From Fibrobacter sp. UWEL (GTDB lineage: Bacteria; Fibrobacterota; Fibrobacteria; Fibrobacterales; Fibrobacteraceae), in the NCBI RefSeq assembly GCF_900142535.1, contig NZ_FRBE01000013.1:45564-109563 (forward strand): a stretch of DNA of 64,000 bases. The letters run 5' to 3'. Position 1 is the stretch's first letter. Every line of letters begins with the position of its first letter. The translations under genes were made by a program, and so were the position numbers. Below are positions 23,951 to 32,508 of the stretch, piece by piece. Below the pieces are notes generated by a model. It saw only the letters and a list, made by a program, of their open reading frames with translations. It searched no databases and had not been told where the DNA came from.

Positions 23951-26428
23951 TTAATGACGACCGAAACGACGGGTCTTGCGGAAGGGCTTGTCACCAAAGT
24001 CACGTTCGTCGTGATCCTTACGGAAAGGCTTGTCTCCGAACTTTTCGCGACGGCGTTCTTCACGATTGCCACGTTCGCCTCCGAAACTACCACGTTCACC
24101 GCGGCCACCGCGATCTTCACGACCGCCAAAACCGCGGTCACGATCGCCGAAGCCTCGTTCCTTGCGGAATCCGCCGCGACGTTCTTCACGATTACCGCGA
24201 CCTTCACGATGGAAGCTACGGCTTTCGCGGGGACGAGTGCCAGGAGCGGGACCTGTGGGAGGTTCGTCGGTCATCAGGCGGAAGCGTGCGTCGTTACCGC
24301 GGATGGTAATGCCGGAGAGAATATCCAGCACATCCTGAGGCAAAGCTTCCGGAAGTTCAACCGTACTAAACTTGTCAAACAGCTTGATACGACCGATGTT
24401 GCTGCTGCTGATATTGCCTTCGCCGGCGATGGCGCCCACGATATCCTTGGGAGAAACGTGGTCGAAACGACCAACGCCCAGATAGTAACGGAGGAAACCT
24501 TCTTCCACACCGTTCATACCTTCCTTGCGTTCCTTGTTCAGACGCTTTCGGTCTTCTACGTCAAAGCCTGCGGTACCAGCGCCGATGAAGTCGCGACCGC
24601 CCTTTTCCTTGCCGGAACGTTCGTCACGTTCCTTGGCGCGGCGTGCTTCGCGGGGCGCTTCAAGAGGAGCAAGTTCCGGGAACAGGGGCTGCTTCTTCTG
24701 GTACATCTTGATGACCGCTGCTGCAATATCTTCTGCAGTCAGCGGGTTCACTGTGCCGTCTTCGTTGACCACACCGTCCGTCATGTTGCAGCCTTCTTCC
24801 ATCAGGGACTTTACCAGATCCTTGAACTTGTCCAGCTGACCATAGCTTGCAACGCTCTTCACCTTCTGCTTGAAGGCTGCCACGCGTTTCTGGCTAATGA
24901 TTTCGCCGGTGGGCATTTCCATCACTTCAATAGGCTGGCGGGTAGCGCGTTCGATAATCTTCAGCATGCGCTTTTCGCGGGGCGTGATGAACAGGATGGC
25001 GTTACCGCTGCGGCCTGCACGACCTGTACGGCCAATACGATGGACGTAGGATTCTGTGTCGAAAGGAATGTCGTAGTTCACCACCAGGGAGATACGATCC
25101 ACGTCGATACCACGGGCAGCCACGTCAGTTGCTACCACAATATCAAGCTTACCCATCTTGAGACGGTTAATGGTGCGCTCACGCATGGACTGTGCCAGGT
25201 CACCGTTCAGAGGTGCCACGGTAAAGCCGCGACTTTCCAGCTTTTCAGCTACCTCGGTGGTGTTCTGCTTGGTGCGTACGAAAATCAGGACGCCGTCAAA
25301 ATCTTCACCTTCCAGCACGCGGGCCAGGGCTTCGATCTTATGCTCGTTCTTCACCATCAAATAGCGCTGACGGATGTTTTCCACCGTGGTGGTCTTGCTT
25401 TCGATGCAAGCTTCGTCGTATTCGCCCAGATACTTGTCGATGATGGCCTTCACCTTCTTGGGCATAGTGGCGCTGAAGAGTGCGCGCTGTGCATCAGAAG
25501 GAATTTCCTTCAGGATGGTTTCCACATCTTCTTCGAAACCCATGTCCAGCATTTCATCTGCTTCGTCCAGGACGATTGCCTTCACGCCGCTTAGGACGAT
25601 GGAGCCGCGCTTAATGTGGTCAATTAGACGACCCGGAGTTGCCACAATAATATTAGCCTGACGTTTCAGGGCGCGCATCTGGATGGCAATATCCTGACCA
25701 CCATAGACGGGAACCACGTGAACCTTCGGCATATTCACGGAATACTGCTGGATGGCTTCGGCCACCTGAATTGCCAATTCGCGGGTGGGGGTCAGAACCA
25801 GCATGGAGGTTTCGTGACCGTTGAAGTTCAAGCGGGACAAAAGCGGCAGGGAGAATGCTGCAGTCTTGCCGGTACCGGTCTGTGCTGTACCCAGCAGGTT
25901 GTTGCCCTGAAGCAGAACGGGGATAGCCTTCACCTGAATGGGGGAGGGCGTAATGTAATTCATGGCCTTGATGGCATCCAGAACGGGTTCTGCCAAATCA
26001 AGGTCTTCGAAAGTCACCAGGGCTTCATCGCCTTCGGCGTCGCTCAGTTCTTCTTCCTCTTCTTCTTCGCTGGCGTCATCCTGAACGTCGACCTTGTCAT
26101 TCCCGGCGTCGTTTTCGTCATTCTCGGCTCGACCGGGAATCTGGCTATTTTCAGAGTCGTTGGATTCTTCCTCGCCATCCACAAATTCAATGGCTTCGCC
26201 TACGGTTGCCTTTGCATCCTTGCCGGTCTTTACCACATTGCAATCATCGTCAATGACGATTCCATCGGGATTCAATGCCAGGAAAGCGGCTTCGTCAGCT
26301 TCGTCCTCATCGCCACCATTGGCGAAAGCAGCCAAAAAGGCGTCTGCTTCCCGTGCAATTGCGGATTTGGGGTCAATAGTTTCTTCGGGGATGCGTTCTT
26401 CCGCACCCTGATTTTCAGGATTCTTCAT
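23951..26428 (-). CDS. DEAD-box RNA helicase with acidic N-terminus, DbpA-like domain and RG-rich tail
   Basis: 825-aa ATP-dependent RNA helicase of the CsdA/DeaD class (cold-shock and ribosome assembly helicases). In order: an acidic disordered N-terminus (about 1-150, with Glu/Asp runs), Q motif and Walker A AQTGTGKT (about 183), DEAD box VLDEADEMLDMGF (about 284), SAT, the HRIGRTGRAGR motif VI, a DbpA-type RNA-binding domain (RYYLGVGRFDHVSPKDIV) and an Arg/Gly-rich tail (about 735-825). The acidic head and RG tail make it longer than typical (about 600 aa) and fit condensate-forming helicases. ATG 26428 has AGGTGAT upstream. Monocistronic. Confidence 0.9.
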   Translation of the reverse strand: MKNPENQGAEERIPEETIDPKSAIAREADAFLAAFANGGDEDEADEAAFLALNPDGIVIDDDCNVVKTGKDAKATVGEAIEFVDGEEESNDSENSQIPGRAENDENDAGNDKVDVQDDASEEEEEEELSDAEGDEALVTFEDLDLAEPVLDAIKAMNYITPSPIQVKAIPVLLQGNNLLGTAQTGTGKTAAFSLPLLSRLNFNGHETSMLVLTPTRELAIQVAEAIQQYSVNMPKVHVVPVYGGQDIAIQMRALKRQANIIVATPGRLIDHIKRGSIVLSGVKAIVLDEADEMLDMGFEEDVETILKEIPSDAQRALFSATMPKKVKAIIDKYLGEYDEACIESKTTTVENIRQRYLMVKNEHKIEALARVLEGEDFDGVLIFVRTKQNTTEVAEKLESRGFTVAPLNGDLAQSMRERTINRLKMGKLDIVVATDVAARGIDVDRISLVVNYDIPFDTESYVHRIGRTGRAGRSGNAILFITPREKRMLKIIERATRQPIEVMEMPTGEIISQKRVAAFKQKVKSVASYGQLDKFKDLVKSLMEEGCNMTDGVVNEDGTVNPLTAEDIAAAVIKMYQKKQPLFPELAPLEAPREARRAKERDERSGKEKGGRDFIGAGTAGFDVEDRKRLNKERKEGMNGVEEGFLRYYLGVGRFDHVSPKDIVGAIAGEGNISSSNIGRIKLFDKFSTVELPEALPQDVLDILSGITIRGNDARFRLMTDEPPTGPAPGTRPRESRSFHREGRGNREERRGGFRKERGFGDRDRGFGGREDRGGRGERGSFGGERGNREERRREKFGDKPFRKDHDERDFGDKPFRKTRRFGRH

Positions 26429-26658
26429 ATATCACCTTCGGGGACCGTAAACTTCATCTGCGGCCCATGCCGCGTCATCTTGTCGCAAAAAGCGAATTAA
26501 TAAGCCCCGAAGCGCACTCGCGCTTGAAAAACCTGAAGTTCGTTAGGTCGCCTAACTCAATGTTGCGCCGCAATTTAGAAATTTTAGAATTGAAATCAAA
26601 GGTTATAAATGTCTTAGATAGACAATCCCAAAATATTATACTAAATTGCGGAAAACTC
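26429..26658. other. Helicase upstream region and leader of tRNA-Ser copy 1
   Basis: No gene seen. The first 150 bp hold the divergent helicase leader. From 26616 the sequence is identical to 26874 onward (tRNA-Ser copy 2 leader), with a TATACT -10 box at 26637-26642. Confidence 0.4.
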
Positions 26659-26843
26659 GGAGGGTTGCCAGAGTGGTCGATTGGGCCGGTCTCGCAATCG
26701 GTCGTCTGTAACAGGACCGAGGGTTCATTGATTTCGCGAGAGCGAAGCGAACACAGCGAAATCAATGCTTCGTCGCGAAGCGGCGAACCCGTAGGGAAAA
26801 AGTTGAAACGAAGTGAAACTTTTTGCACAATCCCTCACCCTCC
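26659..26843 (+). pseudogene. tRNA-Ser copy 1, interrupted in the T loop and with altered anticodon
   Basis: Duplicate of the intact tRNA-Ser at 26917-27001, offset 258 bp, with identical upstream sequence from 26616. The 5' acceptor, D arm and variable arm match. Four substitutions all fall at or beside the anticodon arm; the anticodon loop reads CTCGCAA, making the anticodon CGC instead of CGA, and pairing in the stem is damaged. A 102-nt hairpin-rich insert (26727-26828) replaces one base of the T loop between GAGGGTTC and AATCCCTCACCCTCC. Probably non-functional. Confidence 0.8.
26727..26828. mobile_element. 102-nt palindromic insert within tRNA-Ser copy 1
   Basis: Three consecutive perfect hairpins: ATTGATTTCGC / GCGAAATCAAT (26727-26737, 26756-26766), GCTTCG-TCG-CGAAGC (26767-26781) and AAAAAGTT / AACTTTTT (26797-26804, 26817-26824). 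No coding capacity. It looks like a miniature palindromic element; no target duplication can be proven. Confidence 0.6.
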
Positions 26844-26916
26844 CCGGCGCAACGCGGCGGGAAAGCGTATAAGAGATAGACAATCCCAAAATATTATACT
26901 AAATTGCGGAAAACTC

Positions 26917-27001
26917 GGAGGGTTGCCAGAGTGGTCGATTGGGCCGGTCTCGAAATCCGGAGTCTGTAACAGGACCGAGGGTTCGAATCCCTCACCCTCC
27001 T
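26917..27001 (+). tRNA. tRNA-Ser (CGA)
   Basis: Class II tRNA with long variable arm. Acceptor GGAGGGT / ACCCTCC, anticodon loop CTCGAAA (anticodon CGA, reads UCG), T arm GAGGG-TTCGAAT-CCCTC. No encoded CCA; the next base, T, would be the discriminator, where bacterial tRNA-Ser usually has G. The anticodon stem has a T-T pair at 31:39. A strong terminator follows. Confidence 0.93.
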
Positions 27002-27003
27002 TT

Positions 27004-27042
27004 GAAACAAATAGGGCGCCGTAAAGGCGCCCTATTTGTTTC
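27004..27042 (+). terminator. Terminator of tRNA-Ser
   Basis: 17-bp perfect stem GAAACAAATAGGGCGCC / GGCGCCCTATTTGTTTC directly after the tRNA; T-run is short. Confidence 0.8.
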
Positions 27043-27138
27043 ATAATGATGAAATGGGGATGAGAACCCTCGCTCCCCGTAATTTTTTCTCCTCATTGCG
27101 AACTTTGTTATTACATTTTGGCTATGAGGTTCGGGGTT

Positions 27139-27798
27139 ATGAAGTTCTTATTGATTCTTGCTTTTTTATTGCTGGCGGGGTGTACCATGCGCCCTCCTTC
27201 CGCAAGTGCTTTCATGGGGGCTTATCAAACTAGAAACGGCACCTCCGGACCGAGGGTGAGTTTCTTTGCGTCAAAATACCACGCCTTCAAGCCTGACTCT
27301 ACAACGATGGCGGAGGCAGGCTACGATCACTGGGATTGGGACGATGTGGTCGCCGAAGAGTGGACTGTGGATTTGAATTTCGCTCTGCATTATTTTATTA
27401 GACATTTCGAAATTGGGGCGGGTTTCCAGTGGATGAACCCCTATGTGACCATGGGTTTTGCCTCGGACCATTTTGGGGTGATGGGATGGACGGATTGGCG
27501 TATCCTTGCTGGATTTAAATCCATGGGGGCGGGCGTAAGTGTCATGGAGCAGATTTCTCCTGTACAGAAAATGCAATTAGGTCTCATGCAGTTTGTTTCC
27601 CAGTCTTGGGGGTTCTACACCGCTGGCTTTGATGACGTTAAGGAACCTTATTCCTATGGTTTCAGGGAGGTTGGTGCGGGAATCTATATGTTGTATTCCG
27701 GTTCGGAGAAATACAGCGCGAACTTTGAACTCAAGTACAGTTACGATTGGGTTTGGAACGCAAATAGACTCGCATTTTCTCTTGGCATATCCATGTGA
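27139..27798 (+). CDS. Lipoprotein, possible outer-membrane beta-barrel-like protein
   Basis: 219-aa protein with lipobox LAGC ([14 protein letters not shown]). The mature part is rich in aromatic residues in alternating strands ([27 protein letters not shown], and the closing [24 protein letters not shown]), a pattern typical of small outer-membrane barrels or their homologues. Not recognised as a named family. ATG 27139 has GGGG at 4 nt; ATG 27124 adds five residues without a ribosome site. Its neighbours are unrelated (tRNA and rubrerythrin). Similar in general type to the lipoprotein at 57473-58288. Confidence 0.6.
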   Translation: MKFLLILAFLLLAGCTMRPPSASAFMGAYQTRNGTSGPRVSFFASKYHAFKPDSTTMAEAGYDHWDWDDVVAEEWTVDLNFALHYFIRHFEIGAGFQWMNPYVTMGFASDHFGVMGWTDWRILAGFKSMGAGVSVMEQISPVQKMQLGLMQFVSQSWGFYTAGFDDVKEPYSYGFREVGAGIYMLYSGSEKYSANFELKYSYDWVWNANRLAFSLGISM

Positions 27799-27904
27799 TT
27801 TTGAATATATTTATTCCCAAAAAAGTCCTGTTCCGTATAAGCGTTCTACGATTTGCAAACGGCAATATCGCTACACCAGACGCAGGAAAAGGCAAGGAGA
27901 CACC

Positions 27905-28444
27905 ATGGCAAACAAGTATGCCGGTACCCAAACTGAAAAGAACCTGGAAGCCGCATTCGCAGGCGAATCCCAGGCCCGCAACAAGTACACCTATTTTGCA
28001 AGCCGCGCCAAGAAGGACGGCTTCGAACAGATCGCAGCATTGTTCCTGAAGACTGCAGAAAACGAAAAGGAACATGCCAAGATGTGGTTCAAGGAACTGA
28101 ACGGTATTGGCGATACCGCAGAAAACCTGAAGGCCGCCGCCGATGGCGAAAACTACGAATGGACCGACATGTACGAAGAATTCGCAAAGACCGCCGAAGC
28201 AGAAGGCTTTGCCGCTCTCGCCAAGAAGTTCCGCCTGGTGGCCGCCATCGAAAAGCATCACGAAGAACGCTATCGCGCCTTGTTGAAGAATGTGGAAACT
28301 GCCGCAGTCTTTGAAAAGAGCGAAGTGAAGGTTTGGGAATGCCGTAACTGCGGTCACATCGTTGTGGGCACCAAGGCTCCCGAAGTCTGCCCCACCTGCG
28401 CCCACCCCCAGTCCTACTTCGAAGTGAACGCTGAGAATTATTAG
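27905..28444 (+). CDS. rbr: Rubrerythrin
   Basis: 179-aa non-heme di-iron peroxidase that reduces hydrogen peroxide in anaerobes. Ferritin-like domain with Glu21 ([12 protein letters not shown]), the ENEKEHAKM helix and the EKHHEERY helix. The C-terminal rubredoxin-like domain has Cys146, Cys149, Cys162 and Cys165 (CRNCGH and CPTC). ATG 27905 is fixed by AAGGAG 6 nt upstream. Its last codon and stop are part of a 24-bp repeat that recurs 81 bp downstream. Its presence suits a strict anaerobe. Monocistronic. Confidence 0.95.
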   Translation: MANKYAGTQTEKNLEAAFAGESQARNKYTYFASRAKKDGFEQIAALFLKTAENEKEHAKMWFKELNGIGDTAENLKAAADGENYEWTDMYEEFAKTAEAEGFAALAKKFRLVAAIEKHHEERYRALLKNVETAAVFEKSEVKVWECRNCGHIVVGTKAPEVCPTCAHPQSYFEVNAENY

Positions 28445-28543
28445 CAAGGTGAGCGTCGCGACAGAATGCTTGCATTCTGGCATGACCGAACCGCAGCTAA
28501 TGCGCTCGAAGAGCGCCACTATTAGCAAGGTGAGTGTCGCGAC
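28439..28543. repeat. 24-bp direct repeats flanking two hairpins after rubrerythrin
   Basis: TATTAGCAAGGTGAG(C/T)GTCGCGAC occurs at 28439-28462 (spanning the rubrerythrin stop) and 28520-28543. Between them are CAGAATGC-TT-GCATTCTG (28462-28479) and GCGCTC-GAA-GAGCGC (28502-28516). Confidence 0.6.
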
Positions 28544-28563
28544 TTCCTAATTTCGCGAAGTTG

Positions 28564-28594
28564 AAAAGGATCCATCGAAAGATGGATCCTTTTT
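28564..28594 (+). terminator. Terminator of rubrerythrin gene
   Basis: AAAAGGATCCATC-GAAA-GATGGATCCTTTTT. Confidence 0.8.
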
Positions 28595-28617
28595 CTACGC
28601 TTTTGTGCGGTTGATAC

Positions 28618-28648
28618 AAAAAGAGCCCGCTTTTCAGCGAGCTCTTCT
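28618..28648 (-). terminator. Terminator of tRNA-Glu pair
   Basis: On the minus strand AAGAGCTCGC / GCGGGCTCTT stem (one mismatch) then TTTT, just behind the downstream tRNA-Glu. Confidence 0.6.
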
Positions 28649-28652
28649 TGTA

Positions 28653-28725
28653 TACCTCCAAGCGGTTTCGAACCGCTGTTGCGGGAATGAAAATCCCGAG
28701 TCCTGGGCCACTAGACGATGGAGGC
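28653..28725 (-). tRNA. tRNA-Glu (TTC), copy 1
   Basis: Anticodon arm CGGGA-TTTTCAT-TCCCG gives anticodon TTC. T arm AGCGG-TTCGAAA-CCGCT. Acceptor GCCTCCA / TGGAGGT, so the first pair is G1-U72 wobble; discriminator A; no CCA encoded. Identical to the copy at 28802-28874. Confidence 0.92.
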
Positions 28726-28801
28726 GTATGTTCTAAACCTAGCTTTGATCTCGTTTCATCGCCCAGACGGAACTGCAAGCGATCAACTCTAAGTTACTTA
28801 A

Positions 28802-28874
28802 TACCTCCAAGCGGTTTCGAACCGCTGTTGCGGGAATGAAAATCCCGAGTCCTGGGCCACTAGACGATGGAGGC
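28802..28874 (-). tRNA. tRNA-Glu (TTC), copy 2
   Basis: Same sequence as 28653-28725, 149 bp away. The 76 bp between them show no other gene. The two are probably one transcript read from right to left. Confidence 0.92.
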
Positions 28875-28951
28875 GTTTAGGTAGGCCAAATATAGGTAAG
28901 GTTTGTAATTCTGTAAAGGGGGGCGAAACAAAAAAAATTACATTTGCCCCG

Positions 28952-30604
28952 ATGTTCCTACGAAAATGGCTGAAAAAATCCTTTTTAGGCGGAATTCTCC
29001 GCTTTTTCCCTCTGGCTTTGGTGGCCAGCGGGGCGGATGCGGCCATTCTCTATGGAATAAAATCCTTTATGGACATCCTCGGCGGGGAAGGTCCTGTGAC
29101 GTTGCCCCTCTGGATTTCGCTCATGGTCACCCTGACGGTGATCCGCCTGGTGTTCCTTTACCTGAAGGTGCGAACTTCCGAGCGATGGCTGTACCATACC
29201 AGCAGTCGCGTGATGGCCTGGTTCCTGCATGGACTGCGGAACTTGTCTCCCCGAGTCTTCCATACGGAGGACGGCGACAAGAAAGTGGAGGCCACCTACG
29301 AATCCACCCAAGTGTTTCAGAATAACGGTGGGGTTCTTTTCCAGGCGGTGCAGGCGATCCTCCAGCTGGTGGTATTCCTGCCGGTGCTTTGCTATATCTC
29401 CTGGCAGCTGACCGCGTTCCTGTTCGCCGTCATCGTCCCGTTAGTTAGCGTCCTTCAGCGGAAACTCCACAAGATGGGACCTGCCGAAGAATCCCTCCTG
29501 TGGGACCGTTCCAATTTCCGCGGAGACCTGACGCAGGCCCGCCGCCTTTTCCGACAGTGGAGTTCCGCCAACGAGCGAATCGCCCTTTCCGACGGCCTCT
29601 TGAAAAGCAACCGGAACCTCCGTGAACGCGGTGCGGAAACATCCATCCGCAAACAAGGCCTCTCCCAAATTACGGAAGCGGTTTCCGTCCTGGCCATGGT
29701 CCTGGTGCTGGGCTTTTGCGCCCTCTTGATTCAACGCGGCTGGATGGACGGTACCTCCCTAGTCCTCTTCTGCTCCGCAGTTCTCCTGAGTTACAAACCC
29801 GTGAAGGAATGTGCCCGCGTGATGCCACAATACCGTTCCCTCGTGAGTGCGCTGAATGTTTTGAATGCCTTTGAAAACTTGCCTAGACAATCTGCGGAAT
29901 ATGAATCCGCAGGTGGTGTAAGCCCGAGTTTAAAAGACGTTCAGGTGGATAAAAAGTCTTTCAAGTACGAGGGCTCGGAACGTCCGGTTTTCTCTGGTTT
30001 TTCCATCAACTGGTCTCAGGAAAAGCCCGTTCTTGTCCGCGGGAAAAATGGGGTAGGGAAGTCTACCTTCTTGCGTCTTCTGGCAGGTCTTGAACAGTGG
30101 GATGACGGCTGGCGCAGTGCGTCCCTGTCTGGAAGTGAACGTAACGTTTTCTTCTTGGCGCAGGATCTGGAACTGCCGCCCCGCAGGTTGCTGCTACAGC
30201 TTTTGAGAGCAGCGGGTGCGGCGCAGAACAATCCCGCAACCATCCCGACAGGCGATTCCGCGATTTCCCGCTTCCTGCAATTTGCAAACGTCGCGCCGCT
30301 TCTCCACAAGACTGGCCTCTCCGGCGGAGAACGTTCCAAGGTAGCTCTCCTCTGGTCTCTCGCTTCCCGCAGTAAGACCATCCTGCTGGATGAACCTTTT
30401 GCATCCATCGCATTGGTGGATCGCGAGCCGCTGCTGGCGGAATTTCTGGATTGCGCCGCCGCTCTGGGAAAGTGGGTGGTGTTTGTCAGTCACGATGTTC
30501 TTTCTCCCGAAATGGAAGCGCGATTCAGTGTGGTAAATTTCGGCGACGCAACTACCAGCGAAGAACTCGCAGCAACTACCAGCGAAAATGCTCAGGAGGC
30601 GTGA
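28952..30604 (+). CDS. ABC transporter, fused membrane and ATPase domains
   Basis: 550-aa half-transporter (TMD-NBD), a dimer when active. About five hydrophobic segments lie in residues 10-300 (for example AILYGIKSFM and VFLPVLCYISWQLTAFLFAVI). The ATPase has Walker A GKNGVGKST (about 364), signature LSGGE (about 455) and Walker B ILLDEP (about 477). The usual Q-loop region is present but the domain is short. It heads an operon with an ICMT-like protein, waaA and ispH, which suggests a lipid or LPS-precursor exporter in the MsbA line; that is inferred from neighbours. The next gene overlaps its stop (TGATG). Confidence 0.8.
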   Translation: MFLRKWLKKSFLGGILRFFPLALVASGADAAILYGIKSFMDILGGEGPVTLPLWISLMVTLTVIRLVFLYLKVRTSERWLYHTSSRVMAWFLHGLRNLSPRVFHTEDGDKKVEATYESTQVFQNNGGVLFQAVQAILQLVVFLPVLCYISWQLTAFLFAVIVPLVSVLQRKLHKMGPAEESLLWDRSNFRGDLTQARRLFRQWSSANERIALSDGLLKSNRNLRERGAETSIRKQGLSQITEAVSVLAMVLVLGFCALLIQRGWMDGTSLVLFCSAVLLSYKPVKECARVMPQYRSLVSALNVLNAFENLPRQSAEYESAGGVSPSLKDVQVDKKSFKYEGSERPVFSGFSINWSQEKPVLVRGKNGVGKSTFLRLLAGLEQWDDGWRSASLSGSERNVFFLAQDLELPPRRLLLQLLRAAGAAQNNPATIPTGDSAISRFLQFANVAPLLHKTGLSGGERSKVALLWSLASRSKTILLDEPFASIALVDREPLLAEFLDCAAALGKWVVFVSHDVLSPEMEARFSVVNFGDATTSEELAATTSENAQEA

Positions 30605-31272
30605 TGAATAAGCTCTACACTTATCGCGGTTGGATTCTTGGGGCGTTGGCAATCCTCATGTTGTTGCTGCCTGGTGTTCCCATGTCCCGCGGTTGGCTGT
30701 ATTGTTTGCCGATGCTTGCTCTCGGTCTCCTGATTTTTGCCGCGATACGCGTCCAGGCCCGTCGCGTTATCGGGGAACATACCCGCGGCTTTACGCACGA
30801 TGCGGATCGCCTGGTGACGGAAGGAATTTATTCTAGAATACGCCATCCCCTTTATCTGTCTAACTGGGGAATTGGAATGATGCTTATCGTTCTCCACCTA
30901 GGGAAATCTTGGTGGGCCATTCTCTTTATAGTTGTACTTTATTATTTTGAAAAACTGCTTTCTAAGATGGAAGACCGCTATCTGGAAAAACGTTTTGGCG
31001 ATGAATGGCGCCAGTGGGCTGCAGTGACGCCTGCATTCTCCGGAAGTGGGAAACGGAAGAAAAAGGCGGCAACCTTGCCTCCTGAAAAGATTTGTGGCGA
31101 ACCTGTAGCGCCCTTGCCTCCTGAGTCTGCCGGTGCGCGGCCTCCTCGCAGTTTTTGGGCGGCTGCTCGTGCGGACATTTCCACCTGGTTCTGGCTTGCG
31201 TTTGCTATTACGTTAATTATCCTGCGTAAGACTGTTTTGGATTTCAATATCCTGGAACTTCTAGGTTGCTAA
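30604..31272 (+). CDS. Isoprenylcysteine carboxyl methyltransferase-like (ICMT/PEMT) membrane protein
   Basis: 222-aa membrane protein with hydrophobic segments at residues about 10-28, 33-50, 85-115 and a final one near 195-215. The central TEGIYSRIRHPLYLSNWG motif and the later EDRYLEKRFGDEWRQWAAVTP pattern are the SAM-binding signature of ICMT and phospholipid methyltransferase families. A Pro/Lys-rich cytosolic tail precedes the last helix, which is unusual. Bacterial members have mostly unknown substrates; lipid methylation is likely. Start ATG 30604 overlaps the ABC gene stop. waaA begins 3 bp downstream, so tight coupling is expected. Confidence 0.8.
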   Translation: MNKLYTYRGWILGALAILMLLLPGVPMSRGWLYCLPMLALGLLIFAAIRVQARRVIGEHTRGFTHDADRLVTEGIYSRIRHPLYLSNWGIGMMLIVLHLGKSWWAILFIVVLYYFEKLLSKMEDRYLEKRFGDEWRQWAAVTPAFSGSGKRKKKAATLPPEKICGEPVAPLPPESAGARPPRSFWAAARADISTWFWLAFAITLIILRKTVLDFNILELLGC

Positions 31273-31275
31273 ATC

Positions 31276-32508
31276 ATGGGCAAGGGCGTTATCCATCTAG
31301 GCCGAATTGCGTTGGGACAGGTGGCGGAAATTGCTAGTCGCATTCCTCCTCTGGATAGGCGCTTCCGTATAGGGACTCGTCTCCACGGTCCGTTTCCCGA
31401 GGGACCGTTCCTCTGGATGCACGGCGCCAGCATGGGCGAATGCAAGATGCTTTTGAATCTTGCGGAGGCACTGCAGAAGGATGTTCCCAACCTGCCGAAG
31501 GTTTTAATCACCACACAAAAGCCTGAAGTAGTTCTACATCTTCAAAGTTCCTTGACTCAGGGCGTCGCGGGACAGAACTGCGGCAAACTTGAGGTGGCGT
31601 TAGCTCCCGCAGATGTTCCCTGGACGATGAAGAAGTTCCTGCACCGCGTTCAGCCTGTGGGTCTTATCCTGGGGGAAAACGAATTATGGCCGGGATATCT
31701 TTCGGGTGTGAAACGCTTCGCGAAAAAGCCTGCGGTAGCGCTGGTGTCGGGACGCTTCCAGAAGGCTATTCCCGGTATGGATTTTTCTGGACTTGGATTT
31801 GCGGCTATGCAGACCTCCGCGGATCTGACCCGCTTCCAGAGGTTTGCTGCCCGAAGTTTCCGCGGTTCTATCCACGAGGGTGGGAACTGGAAATTGCTGA
31901 AGTGGGCCCGCGGGGCGGAAACCACCTGCGGCCAATCTGAGATAAGCGGCCAACCCGCGGCTAGCGTCAATCCCGACGTAACAAGTTTTATATCGCTTCA
32001 CGTTGAGGAACTTCCCTTCCTGGAAAAAATCATGAGGCAGCTGATTGCCCTGAATAAGACTGTGGTTCTTGCCCCGCGCCGTCTGGAAGAAATCCCGCAG
32101 TTTGAATCCGCTTTTCGTCGCCAGAATGTTCCTGTGATCCAATGGCCTGCCACGGCCCCCGGCCACATCTCTCTGGTCCATACCTTTGGAAAAGTCCGCC
32201 AGATTCTCTCCCGCAGTGAATCTGCATTCGTAGGCGGATCCTTTCACAAGAGCTTGGGTATTCACGACTTCTGGGAACCGCTGCAAATGGGCGTACCTAC
32301 CTTCGTGGGGCCGTTTTGTCGTGGCGCTGAAAGTGCGGTTCAAAACCTGGTGGGGCAGGGCGCCCTCGTTCGTATTCCCGCGGACGGCTCCTGGCCTCAA
32401 ATACCAGCGGATAGGGCCTGCGGGGTCGCTTCGCTCTCCCAAGAGCGCGAAAAAATTTTAAATTCGTACCGTCAATTAAAAAAGTTTGTTGAGGAGCTCC
32501 TGAAATGA
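31276..32508 (+). CDS. waaA: 3-deoxy-D-manno-octulosonic acid (Kdo) transferase
   Basis: 410-aa GT30 enzyme that adds Kdo to the lipid A precursor at the inner membrane. Family motifs: FLWMHGASMGECKML with the catalytic Glu, LGENELWPGYL, and the C-terminal donor site AFVGGSFHKSLGIHDFWEP followed by VPTFVGP. The middle has PRRLEEIPQF. A terminal degenerate tail (residues about 380-410) follows. The final codons overlap ispH by ATGA. Together with the ABC gene it argues that this operon concerns LPS or lipid A export and assembly. Confidence 0.92.
   Translation: MGKGVIHLGRIALGQVAEIASRIPPLDRRFRIGTRLHGPFPEGPFLWMHGASMGECKMLLNLAEALQKDVPNLPKVLITTQKPEVVLHLQSSLTQGVAGQNCGKLEVALAPADVPWTMKKFLHRVQPVGLILGENELWPGYLSGVKRFAKKPAVALVSGRFQKAIPGMDFSGLGFAAMQTSADLTRFQRFAARSFRGSIHEGGNWKLLKWARGAETTCGQSEISGQPAASVNPDVTSFISLHVEELPFLEKIMRQLIALNKTVVLAPRRLEEIPQFESAFRRQNVPVIQWPATAPGHISLVHTFGKVRQILSRSESAFVGGSFHKSLGIHDFWEPLQMGVPTFVGPFCRGAESAVQNLVGQGALVRIPADGSWPQIPADRACGVASLSQEREKILNSYRQLKKFVEELLK

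Noticed and set aside
23884..24207. N-terminal extension of the NERD protein
   Set aside because: Val/Ala/Thr-repetitive sequence antisense to the helicase tail and across its terminator; the membrane anchor starts at 23883.
23912..25594. 560-codon plus-strand frame opposite the helicase
   Set aside because: Thr/Ala/Phe-repetitive product is the complement of the Arg/Gly-rich tail of the helicase.
26467..27024. 185-codon frame across the tRNA-Ser region
   Set aside because: It reads through both tRNA copies and the insert; the repeated protein segment only reflects the tandem tRNA duplication.
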